This document shows, one piece after another, positions 12,684 through 25,885 of a stretch of DNA of 64,000 nucleotides. Numbering within the stretch: position 1 is the stretch's first letter; every line of letters begins with the position of its first letter. Origin of the DNA: Diphasiastrum complanatum (lineage: Eukaryota > Streptophyta > Lycopodiopsida > Lycopodiales > Lycopodiaceae); assembly GCA_029204225.1 (NCBI GenBank), contig CM055102.1:40863631-40927630 (forward strand). The letters are read 5' to 3'. The notes beneath the pieces are model-generated. The model did no database searches. It worked only from the letters and a program-made list of their open reading frames with translations, and was not told the DNA's origin. The translations under genes were made by a program, and so were the position numbers.

Positions 12684-13195
12684 GTGGGAGACATCAGAAC
12701 GTGGAAGCTTGAGAATCGTAGAAAAAAAATAAAACTTGTCACAGCTGTGAAAGCAGATCGTCACGATGTTCGAGAGCGAGAGAGTGAAAGAACCAGCAAT
12801 GTGCTGCATTTTCTTCTTTGTGAATGCTTACAGGCTGCTCTTCAATCCGTGAGGCGTACAGTCTCTTCTCTGCTTGGCTTTGGATCTGGATGCGTGGAGA
12901 AGCTTTCAAGTTTTTTGATCCGGGAATTGCAGCTGCTCTTGCGGACAGAAACAAGTGATCAGCAGGGAGCATGTGAGCAAAATTGCTGATGCAATCGTGC
13001 AGCTGGACAAACTGAAATGCAAGCTAAATCTTGATAGCAAATGCAGGAAACCTGGCTGTCCTTATGCTTTGGTCAATCATAAAGGAGACACTTAGAAAGT
13101 GTTGTGTACGAAACATCTCCTGCTCTCAAGGCAAGCGTCATCCACAAAACAGAGAAGTTTTGGGCTTCTATCGCTGTAGTCCAGCAGGGTTAGTG

Positions 13196-16100
13196 ATGAA
13201 CCGGTTGCTTTTCCTCATCTATGTTTGGGCTGCATGCTTCGATCTGTCCACTGCAACACGATTGATTATCGATGACATTTCAAACCACATTTCTGATGGG
13301 AATTTGGAGATAAGGTTCAAACATCAAGGTACGTATTTGCTTCTCAGATGCTGCCTCACACTTGTAACAGGTCCACGTTGTTTTATAGCTTGATGCAATC
13401 TATTGCTCCAACTATAGAAGTCCTGAAGCTGTTTTTTCTGTGCTTTTGACAAAAGAGTTTTTAATGTGTAAAAACATGAGAGGATTGAAGTTTAGCAACA
13501 CCAATGCTGAAATGGATCATCAACGTTGTTATCTTATTCTCTAGGCAGGGTCTCTTGGCAGGAGAAGCTCGGTTATAGCAATGGGTTTTACCCGTGTAGA
13601 TAACCAACTGGCTCCTATATTTGTAATTGTCTAAGAAATGGAATGCCTCATTGGTTTTTGGGAAGTTTCTGTCTCAGCTGACTTCCGTCTATGGATTTCA
13701 GAAGAAAAGTATTTAACTTCAGTGTTGTTACTTCTTTCCCAAATTTCCAAATTCTTAGCATCTCCAAAGTGTTGTAACTTATAATGCGTATGCTTAGTCA
13801 CTATCTGATTGTTTTGCTTCAGCACTTTTGCTCTTTGGATTGGTAGAGGTTGATGTGGAGCTCAAACATGCAATTAACCCACCACAAGAAAGACGTATCA
13901 GTCTCTTTATGCTTTTCTATGTTTTGTGGGCATATCTAGTTAGTTGTGGTTGGATCGTCTATTCAGCCGTGCGCTTGTACTGGCACTCTAGCCCTGATCT
14001 CCAATTAGAGGCTCGCTGTTTATTATTCTTTGGCTACTAATTGTTGTGCTTTTGAGAAATCTATCTTTTTTGCTGTGTCTTCATTGTACTTCCCTTCCTC
14101 CGACATGACTCTATCCTAATTCTGTTGTTGCAACCATGTTTGTTCAGATCTGCAGCAGCTGGATACTGTTTCGGACTATACTTTGCAAGAGGACTTGAAG
14201 GTTCTGCTTTCTCTAAAATACAGTCTTATTGGAGACAGTCCACCTGCCAGCACCTTACTCTTTGCATGGGATGATACAGCTGCGAGTCCATGCGGATGGA
14301 GTGGAATACAGTGCACAACAAGTCTTGGAGTACTGCGTGTAACTGGAGTGGATCTGTCCAGTGCAAATCTGGCCGGTCCCATTCCCTCAAGTCTAGCAAA
14401 CCTCACAGCATTAAATTCACTTTCACTAAAGCTCAACAAAATGAATGGAAGCATTCCTTCAGAGCTGGGAAATCTGCCTCAACTGGAACTGTTAGACCTC
14501 TCCAGCAATGCTCTATCTGGCAGCATTCCTTCCAGTCTGGGTGGATTGAATAATTTGCAGATCTTAAACTTGGCCCACAACAACCTCGGAGGTGGAATTC
14601 CTGCTACACTTTTCTCGAACTGCTCTACTTTAAAAACCCTCAATATTTCCAATAATCCTACTCTTGGTGGGCAAGTGCCAATTGAGCTCAGCAATTGCAA
14701 AAATCTAAACCTCGTGGATCTTGAGAGTGCTAATCTCAGTGGAAATTTGCCTTATCAGCTTGGACAAATGTCAAGCCTCCAGTATTTGAGTCTTGGGTCA
14801 AACAACTTGACGGGCGAAATTCCAGGCGGTATGTTTGCAAATTGTGGAGATCATCTTCAGTATGTAGATCTTGCACAGAACAACTTAGTGGGGGATGTGC
14901 CAAGGGAACTTGGCAAATGTAGTGCGTTGTCCATTTTGATGCTCTCTCAAAACTATCTGACATCCATCCCTGTGGAAATTGGCAATTTGATCAACCTTCG
15001 CTGGCTCTTCTTGGGATCGAACAGATTCTATGGTCCTGTGCCCACTCAAATAAGTCGCTTGGTAGGCCTCACTATGCTGGACTTAAGGCATAACAGTTTT
15101 TCTGAAGGGATACCAAATTCACTCGGTCAACTTAAGGCAATCCAGCACTTAGCCCTCAACAGAAATAACTTCACTGGTAACATTCCACCAGAAATAGCAG
15201 CTCTTCCCAATTTGATGCACTTTGATGCAAGTGACAATGAGCTTTCAGGATACATCCCTTCATTCCTAGCCAACATTTCTACACTTCAGTTCCTCCTGCT
15301 TGCCAACAACAGCTATACAGGTAGCATTCCTCCTGAGGTTGGTTACCTCCCTAACTTGCAGCTTCTGGATTTGGGGGATAATCAACTCACTGGCAGCATA
15401 CCCGACACCATAGGGAACCTCCAGTCTTTGCTATGGCTTCGTCTGTCGAGCAACTTGCTCTCAGGACCTATACCTAGCACCATAGGCAGCTGTACTAGTT
15501 TGATTTGGCTCAATCTATATAACAACTCCATCTCTGGATCACTGCCTGACACTATGAGCTCCATGTCCGGGAAGGCTAGCACGACCTTTAGATCGAATGC
15601 CGAAAAACTTCCCCTGCTTCCCAAGCAGCTGGGAGAATGCAACATTGTCATCAGGTGGCTGCCAAATCTCGACTATCCGTTCAACTCAGTGCCGCCAGTA
15701 TTGAATAGGGATAGGTGTCAGATTTTCTGGAATTTGCTAATGAGGGGAACAAGTGAAGCTCCCCTTTGCAAAGCCAAGCCTGACACTCCTTCCAATGGGT
15801 ATATTCAGCTCTCCTTGAACAATTTGAGTGGAAGCATACCAACAAGCTTAGGACAGACCCCGAACATGGGCATGTTCTTCTTTTCCCACAACAACCTGTC
15901 TGGCAGCATTCCGTTGGAGATGAACAGACCTGAATTCGATCTTTTGAATTTCAGCCACAATTCCTTTTCAGGTCCCCTCCCATCTTCTTATGACCAAATG
16001 GTGTGCCTCACAATGTTGGACTTGTCTTACAACAATCTCTCAGGCTCTATACCTTCCTCATTGCAAAGCTGTTCTGCACTGGTTACTTTCAATGTGTCCT

Positions 16101-17395
16101 ACAATCCTGAACTCTCCGGATCCATTCCAACTGCAGGTCAGTTCTCAACTTTTGGCATGTACTCATATTTGGGGGATGATCAGCTCTGTTATAGCTCTTC
16201 AGCTGGGCTCAGAAACAGATCAGAGGACAAGATCCCCCTATGCGATGAAAACGCTTCTACCTCCGGGCAACCCAAACCACAAGTTGGTGTGGCTACACTT
16301 GCAACCTCAACAATTGTTGTGATCAGTCTGGCATGCAGTATGGGTGCCATAATTACTGGAGTGGCAGGATTCTGGCTTCTGGGAAGGGACACGCCCTCTG
16401 AAGCTGCAGCAAAGAGCTTTATGATGGTGGGAAAGGAAGGAAATAGATTAGCTGATGCAAGTGTGCAAGTCTCACTGTTCTCGATTGATCTGCCCAAGCA
16501 ACTCACATACACAGACCTGCTGCTGGCAACAAACAATTTTGATGAGGCCAACGTCGCTGGAAGTGGGGGATTTGGAGTGGTTTACAAAGCCAAGCTGAAA
16601 GATGGCACCCTGGTGGCAATCAAGAAGCTGATCCAAGATGGGCCACAGGCGGATCGTGAGTTTCTGGCGGAAATGGAAACCCTTGGGCATGTACACCACG
16701 AGAATCTTGTCCCCCTTCTCGGATGCTCAGCTTTCGGAACAGAAAAGCTGCTTGTCTACAAATATATGGAGAATGGAAGCCTGGATGACTGGCTGCATGA
16801 AAGATCTGGTGGAGCAGAGGCGCTGGACTGGCCATTGAGGCTAAACATTGCACTGGGAATGGCAAGAGGGCTGAAGTTTCTTCACCACAACTGCTCGCCT
16901 CCGATCATACACAGAGACATGAAAGCCAGCAACATTCTCTTGAATGAAAATTTTGAAGCCAGGCTGACTGATTTTGGTCTTGCAAGAGTGCTGGGTGCAC
17001 AGGAGACCCATGTGAGCACTGTGGTGGCAGGAACTCTTGGCTATGTCCCACCAGAGTATTGCCAAACATGGAGAGCTACGATCAAGGGGGATGTGTACAG
17101 CTTTGGGGTAGTGCTGCTGGAGCTGATAACAGGAAGAAGGCCTACGGATATTTCCTACAATGACACTAACTATGGCAATGTTGTGGACTGGGTGGTTTTG
17201 CTGAGTAAGAAAGGAGCTCAGAAACAAGCCTGCCACCCAATTGTCATGCGGTCTGGATCCATAGCCGAGCTGCTGCAGTTTCTCAAGCTAGCCATGTGGT
17301 GCACTGAAGACCTGCCCATCAAGAGGCCCACGATGAGGGAGGCTCTGAGAGCATTGGAAGACATTAAGTCTGGAAACTATGCAACAAGCAAGTGA
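13196..17395 (+). CDS. LRR receptor-like kinase (PSKR/BRI1/EMS1-type, LRR-X like)
   Basis: Plasma-membrane receptor kinase expected to bind an extracellular ligand through leucine-rich repeats and signal through a Ser/Thr kinase. Exon 1 (13196-13328) encodes a signal peptide (MNRLLFLIYVWAACF). A donor at 13329 and acceptor at 14146-14147 join in phase (G+AT, Asp) to exon 2 (14148-17395), giving 1126 aa. Residues about 60-110 form the LRR N-cap with CGWSGIQC. About 20 LRRs follow, interrupted by a non-LRR island at roughly residues 525-600 that contains several cysteines. A transmembrane helix lies near 760-788. The kinase (about 843-1115) has GSGGFG, VAIKK, HRDMKASN (an RD kinase), DFG and GTLGYVPPEY, so it looks catalytically competent. 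Island position and kinase resemble PSKR, PSYR and EMS1 receptors; the exact orthologue is undecided. No lesions were seen. The intron is 819 bp. Confidence 0.9.
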
Positions 17396-18410
17396 TTTGC
17401 TAAAGAATACTTGGGTCAAGCTCGAAGTTCACCAGGAAAGCTGTCTCCTGCTACATCGGTTCTAGGCATCCATCTTGCAGGCTTTGCTGCATGTTCAATT
17501 TATTGCCTTCCAATGGCTAGCTGAGCTTGAAGATTTGAGGCAAATTTTGCTGCAGAAAAATAGCCATTCCTGAAAAAATGCTCCTTCCATTCCAAGCTAG
17601 ACTGGATCTTTAGCATCTGAAAATCACTGACTTCATGGAGGATGATGATGACGGTGAACAAAAGAGATAAGGATCATCTCTCCCAGGCCATTGTAACATT
17701 AGCTCCTGCTCCTCTCTGTATTATAATTCTTTTGGTCGACTTGGAAAAAAATGTGAAAGTACTCTTTGTAACAAATTTTGTTTCCTTGTATTTCAAGCAT
17801 GGCAATCCAGGAGCTTACAGATGTAAAATAGCAGTTTTCCTTGAGGGATATAGTGTTTCTCTTTCATTTGTTCAAAGGTCTCAGCCTGGCTGCTGCACTG
17901 TACTCTGAGATAAGCTATCTGAAACCTGGCTTCTTGAGCAAAAGATCTATCTGCTTCAATTTGGCATGGCAGCAGCCATCCCTACCAGGGGGGGGGGATT
18001 CCACATGAATTGTTGAGATCGTCTGTTGCTGAATTGCATAATGCTACATGAGCCTTATTCCATGACTTAGTTGAATAACAGAATAAGGTGAAGTAGGCCA
18101 AAGCTTGTATCAGGATTTGTATCTATTTTGTCCATAAATGCTTTTGAGAATTTTCAAGTTCAACTTGCTGGGACTTTGCCCTGATTTTGCATTCAACTCT
18201 TGGGTTTTTTGTGTGAAGGGCATTATGCCCATTTTGTGCCATGAATCTCTCTTCTTCCCATTAAATTTCTGTTTAATTCCAATGAAACTAAGCAAAAACA
18301 AGGTGATCCCACCTGATACAAGAAAAAAAAAAACAAGGTGATATGAAAAACCTCGGCAAGCTTTGTCGTATACATGGTGGGTGAATAAGCACGCAATGGT
18401 TGGAAAATGG
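17396..18410. other. 3' flank of the receptor kinase, no further gene
   Basis: Probable 3' UTR followed by intergenic DNA. I could not fix a polyadenylation site. Confidence 0.4.
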
Positions 18411-18433
18411 AAAAAAAAAAAAAAAAAAAAAAA
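18411..18433. repeat. Poly-A tract (23 bp)
   Basis: Uninterrupted A run. It has no recognisable retroposed gene upstream, so it may be just a mononucleotide repeat. Confidence 0.9.
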
Positions 18434-21400
18434 GGTCGTGTGCAACGTAAAACTTAGAAAAAGAAGAGAGAGGATGTTTTCATGAAGCTCAAGGATCACT
18501 TTTTAGCAAATTGTCACGATAGCTTATCACTTGCGGGGGGGACAAAGAGAGAAGTTGACGCATAAAAACTTAGGTCCTAAGTGATAAGCCCTACTCGCTT
18601 GTAAAGCCTCAGGCCATGGGCTTCACCTCATACAAAAAGTCACAATGTATATAGCTCATAAAAAAGAATTCCAATCATAACAAGGGTCGGCCTTGCCATC
18701 TTTCACACTAGGGAATGGGATTTTCCAAGGGACTTGCACACTAGGTAGAATGGGGCAAGGCAATTTGTTTTGACCATAAAAATCTGCAGTCTTGTCGTCC
18801 TTCAGTCTTGGGAAAGAATTTTCTAACCTTTTGATGTTCAATCATTGCAGCCTTCCGACCCCACGAGAAAGCTTATGTCCATTTAATGGGTGGCAAGCTC
18901 ACTAAAAGGTACACTTTCCGATAAGAAGAAATTTTGAACAGATGTTTGAATAAATAAATGTAACATAAAATATACATGACTTTTATCTCACCACTCATTT
19001 TCTAAAATTATGATGTACAATTTTATGTCAAGTTGTGCAAGACCTTCATTGTTAATCCAAGTTGTCTTTCAAAATTTCTCAAATGACCCTTATTGATAAG
19101 GGTCGCTAGAAAGACCACTAAACTTAGAAACCTAAACATGTTATTTTTGTGGCGACATAATCCCCTTGATTTTCCTACTTATACTTATAAAAGCCCATGG
19201 GCGCTTTGATGTGAAATGTACACACCATGGGTGAGTCCATGTAAAGGACATTACGTTCCTAGTCTATGCATGAAGAAATTGATTTTGAATGTCCAAGGGA
19301 ATGGTCTTTTTAGTGAACTTTAAGATTGGGTAGGTCATTTTTAAAATAAGTGTCACCCTAATTTTTCCAATGAGTTTACGATAAATGTTAGTGAAAAGAG
19401 CATTGCCTTATGTAAAAACTGCTAAAATTCTTACTTACTTTTATTTGAAACTAGTGCATGTTTTCTTGTCAAAACTATGTACCTGTCACAATATTCTACG
19501 ATAAAACACATTGATGTGTCATAAAATTCAAATAACTTTTTGATTATAGACCTTCATAGTTACCAAGCAAGTCACTTTTTGGATAGATTTTTTCATCGAA
19601 GAATATATTCTCATTTTAGTTGAAGAAATATGGGTATCACTTTTTCACATATGTACATCACATAAATTTGGCTCATAAAACATGTGATCCTTGATGGTGA
19701 ACAAAAGCCACGGATGCAAAAAAAATTATGCCAACTTTTACACATTATAAGTCCTATCTGGGCATAATTTATCAATCGCTCTACTTTAAGGGGTTCACAC
19801 ATGGGCAAGAGTCCTCAAACATGCAAGCCCTTTAAGGCTAAGCTTATTTCTACACAAAGTAAATTTTTTACAAGATTACCACAAAAACTACATCTCAGTA
19901 ACAATATTTAAGAAAAATTGTAGCTATGTCAAATTTATGCCTACAAATTAATGGTAGGACACAAGCCCACCATGGGCCACACAAAAAGCGAAGGACAATG
20001 ACAAGATGTTGGAAACAAGAGCACCTAACACCGCTAGTCTTGAGGCACTAATTTTATATTAATCACATAATGAATGTGCAACTCTTGGATCAACTTCAAA
20101 ATGTCCTTTGTACACGCATCACTAACTTTCAAACATTAACTTGGGTGATTTGTTAAGTTGGAATGTTGGTTGCTTAATTTACTTCTTGGCAAGGTGGATA
20201 TTGTGTACGCATGAAAGAGGTGCTTGGAAGTTTCAAGCCTAGGCCCACACCTCCAATGAGTTCGATACGAATGTTCATGTTGAGATGGAGACTCAATCTC
20301 ATATCTAATTATGCACGTGCAAAAGACATTGGGACCAAGTAAGAGACATCTTGGACCAAGCCCACATGCTTCAAAACTTGATGCATGTTGTATATTAGTT
20401 GTATGCAATGATGATAACGCAATGGAGTCACCACATCATGATAGGTTTTCTACCTGAGAAGGGAAGGATGATGGATAAATATAGTTTGGGTGATGGTGAT
20501 GGTGATGTTAATGATGGGAGAAAACTGGTTTTTAAGCAAGGGAGGCTAGTTTGAGCCAAGAGAGTCTTTCAATGAAAATATTATGTAGCAACCACCAAAT
20601 AAAGAATGAGCAATTTGTAATGCTATAGTTTTTGTCCTACAAATGCAATGTTTCCTTGTTGAGAATTTCATTTGTGCGGTCTCTAAGGACTTGTCATGCT
20701 TTAGATTAAAATAACACATATCTCTTATAATGTCTATCAAGTCATGTCATGCTTTACTAGAGTACACAAGGACGTCACCTTTGAAAATTTCCTCTCTTTT
20801 GAATCCTACGAAAAGAATAGTTTCTATCACAATAAACTTGTCAGTTTTTAACTAAAAAGTGTTAACAAGTGATTTTAAGGTAATATTTATAAAAAAGAAT
20901 AACCTAATCTGAATCACAAAACTAGTTTTGAGATGCGCGTTTATAGAGATAACATTGTCTTTGAAGGTGAATATGTGGTTGTTGTCAAGAAATTTAGAGA
21001 GCTTGTAGATAGTTTGACAAGCGTCAATATTAATCATGGTCAAGAAAATCTTTTAGGGGAGTTAATTTTGAAAAAAAAAATTCTAATTATAAAAATGTTT
21101 GTATTTCATTGTAAGGAATCATTGGAAGTATACAAAGTCAGTTTAGAAATTCTTTTGAAATTTCTATTTGGGAATCAGAGATGAGCAGGGAAGTTGATGT
21201 GGTTTTAAATAACTTATAATTGAGAGCCTTAAAATTCTAGAGGAATAGTTCAAGGTTACAAGTAGAATGCCCTTTCAAATGAAATACATGAAGAGTTCAA
21301 CTATTTGTTAGAAAACATTGAGGAGAACATTGTCAATGAGTTTGCCTAAGTAGTCTAGCTAAGCAATTTGAAATAAATATATTGTGAGTTTATATTGCTT

Positions 21401-21918
21401 TCTATGGACACATCTTATAAAAACATAAAATTCTAAAAGCTCTTTATCATATGACTGTAAAGTATATGTTACACAACTATTTCTTTGAATGCATTATGAA
21501 TCAATTGGCATTATCTTATTTATGGAGTGATCTCTATTTTGTAGTCTAATTGTCTAGTAACATCAAATAGTGTAGATTGTGTCTTCAATAGATCTCGACC
21601 AAAAACAATCTCAAATCCCAGGCGCCTCACATATTCATCTTTGTGCAAGATAGTTTCAAATAGTTCAAATAACTTCACACAGAATGGAACTATATTTTAG
21701 CATGAAGTCATCTTCCATTCTTGCTAAAATTTTAAGCTCTCAATGTGCATTCAACACTTTCGCAAGCAAGAAAGAGATTGTTTCTCTCTTTTATTTCTAT
21801 CTATAAAAAACTACGATTTTTTAGTAGCGAGACATCTCTTTAGATAGTACAAATTATATTACTACAAATATAGAAAATCTATTGTCTTGCTTAGATTGAT
21901 AATGGTGTTAACCATAGC
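18434..21918. other. 3.5-kb stretch without a recognised gene
   Basis: AT-rich DNA with a short GATGGT-type repeat near 20490-20520 and only small reading frames (for example 20933-21184) without family features. Confidence 0.4.
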
Positions 21919-21938
21919 CTGCTCTAATTATAATACCA
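21919..21938 (-). other. Decayed tRNA-Met primer binding site (minus strand)
   Basis: The reverse complement starts TGGTAT and ends AGAGCAGG, the two halves of the initiator tRNA-Met complement, separated by a short insertion. On the minus strand it follows TCAACA, as an LTR end would. It is a relic of a minus-strand LTR element whose LTR would lie to the right. Confidence 0.35.
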
Positions 21939-22347
21939 TGTTGACAATTAGAGCATGCAACAATATATCAATCCATTGGAGACTGGAAGAGAAGAGAATA
22001 CAATAAGCACAATAAGCTTGCATAAAGAGACGAAGTACAATAAAATAGAGACAGAAACATCGTGAGAGAGATAGGGATTAGGATTTTTGCCTCTCCACCC
22101 ATCTAACCTCTTAAAAGATGTCCCTATTCACATTACAACATCGTCCAATAATCAACATACTCTATTTATGGGCACTTGGGTCCCTTTTAGTCCTTTGGTT
22201 ATATTAAATACATTTCAAGTATGTTTGACAAATGAAAAGTTCAACTATTAAGTAATCTAGCACGAGCATATATATGTCAAAAAAAAATTTGCAATCATGG
22301 TGCTACTAGATGACTGGATGTGGAGATCATAACTCCAACATTGCTAA

Positions 22348-22400
22348 CATATACACATACACGTAGACATAGACATATACATATGCATATACACATACAT
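22348..22400. repeat. (ACATAT)-like hexanucleotide repeat
   Basis: Imperfect repetition of ACATAC/ACATAT/AGACAT over about 50 bp. Confidence 0.8.
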
Positions 22401-22430
22401 GAGGGTGAAATCTACATAGTTGTTGTTGTA

Positions 22431-23067
22431 TCAAAGATTGACTATAGTTGAAGAGAAGGCTTTAGACAATTGATGCACAATGAGAACTTCCAAAAGCTTA
22501 TCAACCATAAAAGATACATTCATGATCAATAGCATAAAGTTGATGGTACGGGTCTTAAGGCTCGGTCTAACAAGTTTTGAACATCCCAATCTTTTTGGAG
22601 TTATAAGGAAATGCCTAAATAGCTTGGAGATGAGATCAGTAAACCCATCTAGGAAACTATAGGCTTCAGCTCCGGCAACCGGCAATCCTCTCTAACACAT
22701 TTTCCATGAATGGTAAGGAAAAATGGTCCTTGTTGGTAACTATGTCGAGCTTCTTGTAGTCCACACAAATTCTAAGTTTATTGTTTTTCTTAGGCACCAC
22801 TAGGATCAATTATACCCAATCTTTGTATTCCATCTCTTAGATAAAACCTACATCTAGAAGCTTGGTCAACTCTTCCTGAATTAGTTGATCGTAGTGCAGG
22901 TTAGACCGATATGGCCTACTTATTGATGGTTTCACTCCATTGACCAGAGAAATGGTATGAACCACTGCATCCGATGATATCCCTTTCAACTCAATGTAAT
23001 TCCATGCTAAACAGTCATAGTACTTGCAAAGAAGAGCTTTAGATCTTCTAACTTCTTCCTTTGACAT
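22431..23067 (-). pseudogene. Ty3/gypsy reverse transcriptase fragment
   Basis: Reading leftward from 23067, the product contains the region just before and at the start of a gypsy reverse transcriptase: YDCLAWNYIELKGI, the RPYRSNLHYDQLIQEELTKL segment with LLDVGFI, then (in the interval 22686-22836, with in-frame stops) VVPKKNNKLRICVDYKKL, and AEAYSFLDGF. These match family blocks 'RPYR...LLEAGFI', 'VPKKNGKLRICVDYR.LN' and 'YSFLDGFSGY'. The catalytic YxDD block is not seen. Frameshifts and stops make it a pseudogene; no LTR is assigned to it. Confidence 0.8.
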
Positions 23068-23828
23068 CTTTTCCTACGAGTACTATGTGATTGTGTTCTC
23101 TTTGTTCGGCTAGATTTAGTTCTTTAGTGTAGGTAGGAACTTCATAGACAATGGCCCCTAGGGAGTTATCTTTTGTTGCCTCTCTCTTCACTCTAGCATG
23201 ATACTACCACTTCATCCATCTTGTAATCCTTGAAGAATTGTGGCACGTCATGACAAGGTTTGGGCTCTTCGATGGCATCCTACCAAATTTTTGCTTATGC
23301 TTGGTGGGATGTCATCAACTCAGTTCTAATGCATCATTTATCGCTCTTGGCCTTCCACTCAAATGATTTGGCCTTATACAAGGGCTTACGTTCTAGGGGT
23401 GGGCTTTTCATCATTAAGTCACATCCTTTTCAAAGCTTGGTTAAGGTTTTGCACATCTTTTAATGGCTTCGGACATGAGTATGTAAGTGATGCAGGTGCT
23501 TTCCTTTTGGAGAGCCTCCAGGTGGGGGATCCAAAGTGATAGGCATTTTTCATGTAGCATGTTGCGGTGAATTCAATCAGTGCCCATATGTCAAGTCTTT
23601 CATTACCTTAACTCAATTTTCTTTATCGTGAAACCTCTACTTTGTATCGGGCTTCATCCTCGGCTAGGGCCCCTTCAATGCACTCTCTGTGAGAAATTTC
23701 AACTAGTTTTGCTATTTTGGTCATATTTGTATATTTGGCAATTGAGGCCAATTTTCATATTAGACTTAGAGTTTGACTTTTCAAAGTTATATTAGTCTAA
23801 AAGCATTTGCATAAACACTTTTGAAAAG

Positions 23829-24338
23829 TGTGGGAAAGTATTGAACATGATTTATTGGTAGGTTCAATTTGAGTAGTAGAGACATTGAATCTAGTCACAA
23901 TACTAGTAGGGTTTGAAATTATCAAGGGAAACCAAAGTTTGAAATTAGGTTTGGACCTGCTATAAAAGGATGTAACTCATGGAAAGAGAAAAAATTCTCT
24001 CTCTCTTATCTCATTTCATGCTTATACATGGTTCTCTTGGGCTCATCTATCCATTGGTGCACTATATTGGTGATATCTTGCAATCGTGTGTGTAGAATGC
24101 TTATTTTATGCTATTTTCATATCCACACGTGTGAAATATAGTATCTTTCTATTTTTGTACAAAAAACAACTTCTTCATATCTTATGTTTGATGTTTGATC
24201 AGGTTCTTAGTGAGTTTGCATCCCTTTCATTAAGTAGATGTTGATTTTTCCACATTCGCAAGATTGGTAAAGTTGATCTATTTCTAACCACAGATCAGGT
24301 TATTGATTTGGATCTTGATTGATCCCAAATTCTTCACA
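23829..24338 (+). mobile_element. Putative 5' LTR of a copia element
   Basis: Lies directly upstream of a good primer binding site and a copia gag. It ends in TTCTTCACA and carries a TATA-like GCTATAAAAGG near 23960. The start at TGTGGGAAAG is a guess from the usual TG...CA rule, because no second LTR copy is visible. Confidence 0.4.
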
Positions 24339-24350
24339 TGGTATTAGAGC
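24339..24350 (+). other. tRNA-Met primer binding site
   Basis: TGGTATTAGAGC differs by one base from the standard TGGTATCAGAGC and sits immediately after the putative LTR, about 590 bp before the gag start. Confidence 0.7.
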
Positions 24351-24937
24351 TTGTGTTGCAGGTTATGAAAGGATCAAGCACATCTATCAAGGATTTGGTG
24401 AAGATATCAATGTTAGAGCATGCTAGATTGACTTCTACCCAAAAATCGAGTTTCTTGCATATGTAGATTGGATCGTTTGTAGATCAAAACTCATTTTAGG
24501 TTATTGAACTTGATGAATTCCAATTTCACACCACACTTACTAGAAATAGCCGGTTTTGGATGCTTTAGGAAGGTCTAACTTGAGGCTACAAGATTCTATA
24601 TCAAGTTTTAGGCAATTGCATGTAGAATTTGAAATATTCAATTTTTTGTGATTTCATCAAAACCTTAATTTTGATTGGATCTCTATTTTGTGAAGTTACT
24701 GAACTTCATTAGAGTGCGTTTCAATCTTAGGAAGTGGCAAGAGTCATTAGATTGAGGATAGATCATAGATTGATCAAGATTTCATGATTCTATGTGTTGA
24801 TTTGCTATATATAAGTGCTAGAAGAGAATTGAGAGGCTCCATACCTTTGTGATTTCTTTTTGGAAACATTTGTTGTATTTCAAAAGAGTGTTTTTGCATG
24901 GGAACATGTTGAAAGAGAAGGATCAAGTCATTGCAAC

Positions 24938-25141
24938 ATGGCTACATCAAATGGATACATGTTGGAAGGCAATGATAGGCTTACCTTGAGCAACTATTCA
25001 TTGTGGATAGTGAGGATGGAATCACTTCTTGAGATGAATGATGTTTTGGATATTGTTGTAGGTTCGGAGGAGAGGCCAGCAACACAACAAGAAAAATTGA
25101 GGTATGACAAGCGGGCCAAAAGAGCTCTACATATGATCAAC
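24938..25141 (+). pseudogene. Copia Gag, N-terminal fragment
   Basis: Starting at the ATG at 24938, the product MATSNGYMLEGNDRLTLSNY with the following SLWIVRMESLL and ALHMIN matches the N-terminal Gag region of plant copia elements (the L.G.NY..W...M...L pattern) and is close to the Gag at 52824. The match stops abruptly after ALHMIN at 25141, where the sequence continues with ATTAGAGGAGTT. The frame runs on to 25177 through non-Gag sequence. The missing C-terminal half has a counterpart at 30090-30353 on the other strand. Confidence 0.8.
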
Positions 25142-25185
25142 ATTAGAGGAGTTTTCGATTCCAAAAGGGCCGTATAAGAAATCGT
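25142..25185 (+). repeat. Dispersed junction motif, copy at the copia gag break
   Basis: Begins ATTAGAGGAGTT and continues CCAAAAGGGCCGTATAAGAA. Similar starts occur at 28521 and 30356, and a diverged copy lies at 2051. Each of the first three abuts a break in a retroelement coding sequence. Confidence 0.5.
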
Positions 25186-25885
25186 GCCTTAGTAAGAGAA
25201 TGTTAGAGAGAGAATGATAAAATGACAAGAATTTTTTGTCGTTTTCTTAGTTTCTGGTGCTGCCCGCCATCTAAATTGTGTTGTTGGCTCATTTTTTTGA
25301 AGTAAATTAATAGTGCACATGAAACAAAGCACGCTACCAAGAAACCAAGCACGCGCCACAAGTGGGAGAAAATTCTCTCCAAAATTTCATGTGTAAAGGA
25401 GTACACAACTCCTAAAGCCCATGATCAATATTTGTAGATCAAAGTTTTACGTAAATAGAACCTCTAGTCTTTGGATTTCTCCAGTCATTTTGTCACACTG
25501 ATTTGCATGTCAGCTTGTCGAATACTTGTGAGTCTTCCTGAGAATGACTTTGAGGAGCTTTGTGAGGAAGTTTTAGCAATGTGGGCTCCTTTTGCAACTT
25601 TTTATTGATGCTATATGTCTTGTTCTTGTAGGTGGTGATTGCTTTTCGCAGAGTTCAAGTTTATTGTTATTCGACTCTCCCTTAGATTAATAGATAATAT
25701 TGTTGTAGATAATGTATTGATGTTTGCAGCTTCTTGGTTGAGCAAGATGTTCCCTTTGATATTGATTTATAAAGTGATAATTTTATCTTTTTACTTTGTT
25801 GAATTGTGATATGGGATTCAAGCAATAGAGAGACTCTATATTTTCAAACAAAAACAAGCTCACATTTGACTTTTTCTTGGTACTA
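25186..25885. other. Unassigned stretch
   Basis: Nothing recognised between the gag break and the 92-bp minisatellite. It may be the interior of an inserted element. Confidence 0.35.

Noticed and set aside
12684-12989. 101-residue ORF upstream of the receptor kinase
   Set aside because: Low-complexity, no family, probably 5' UTR or promoter.
13828-14040. 70-residue ORF just before the receptor kinase
   Set aside because: It lies inside the phase-consistent intron 13329-14147 and has no family features.
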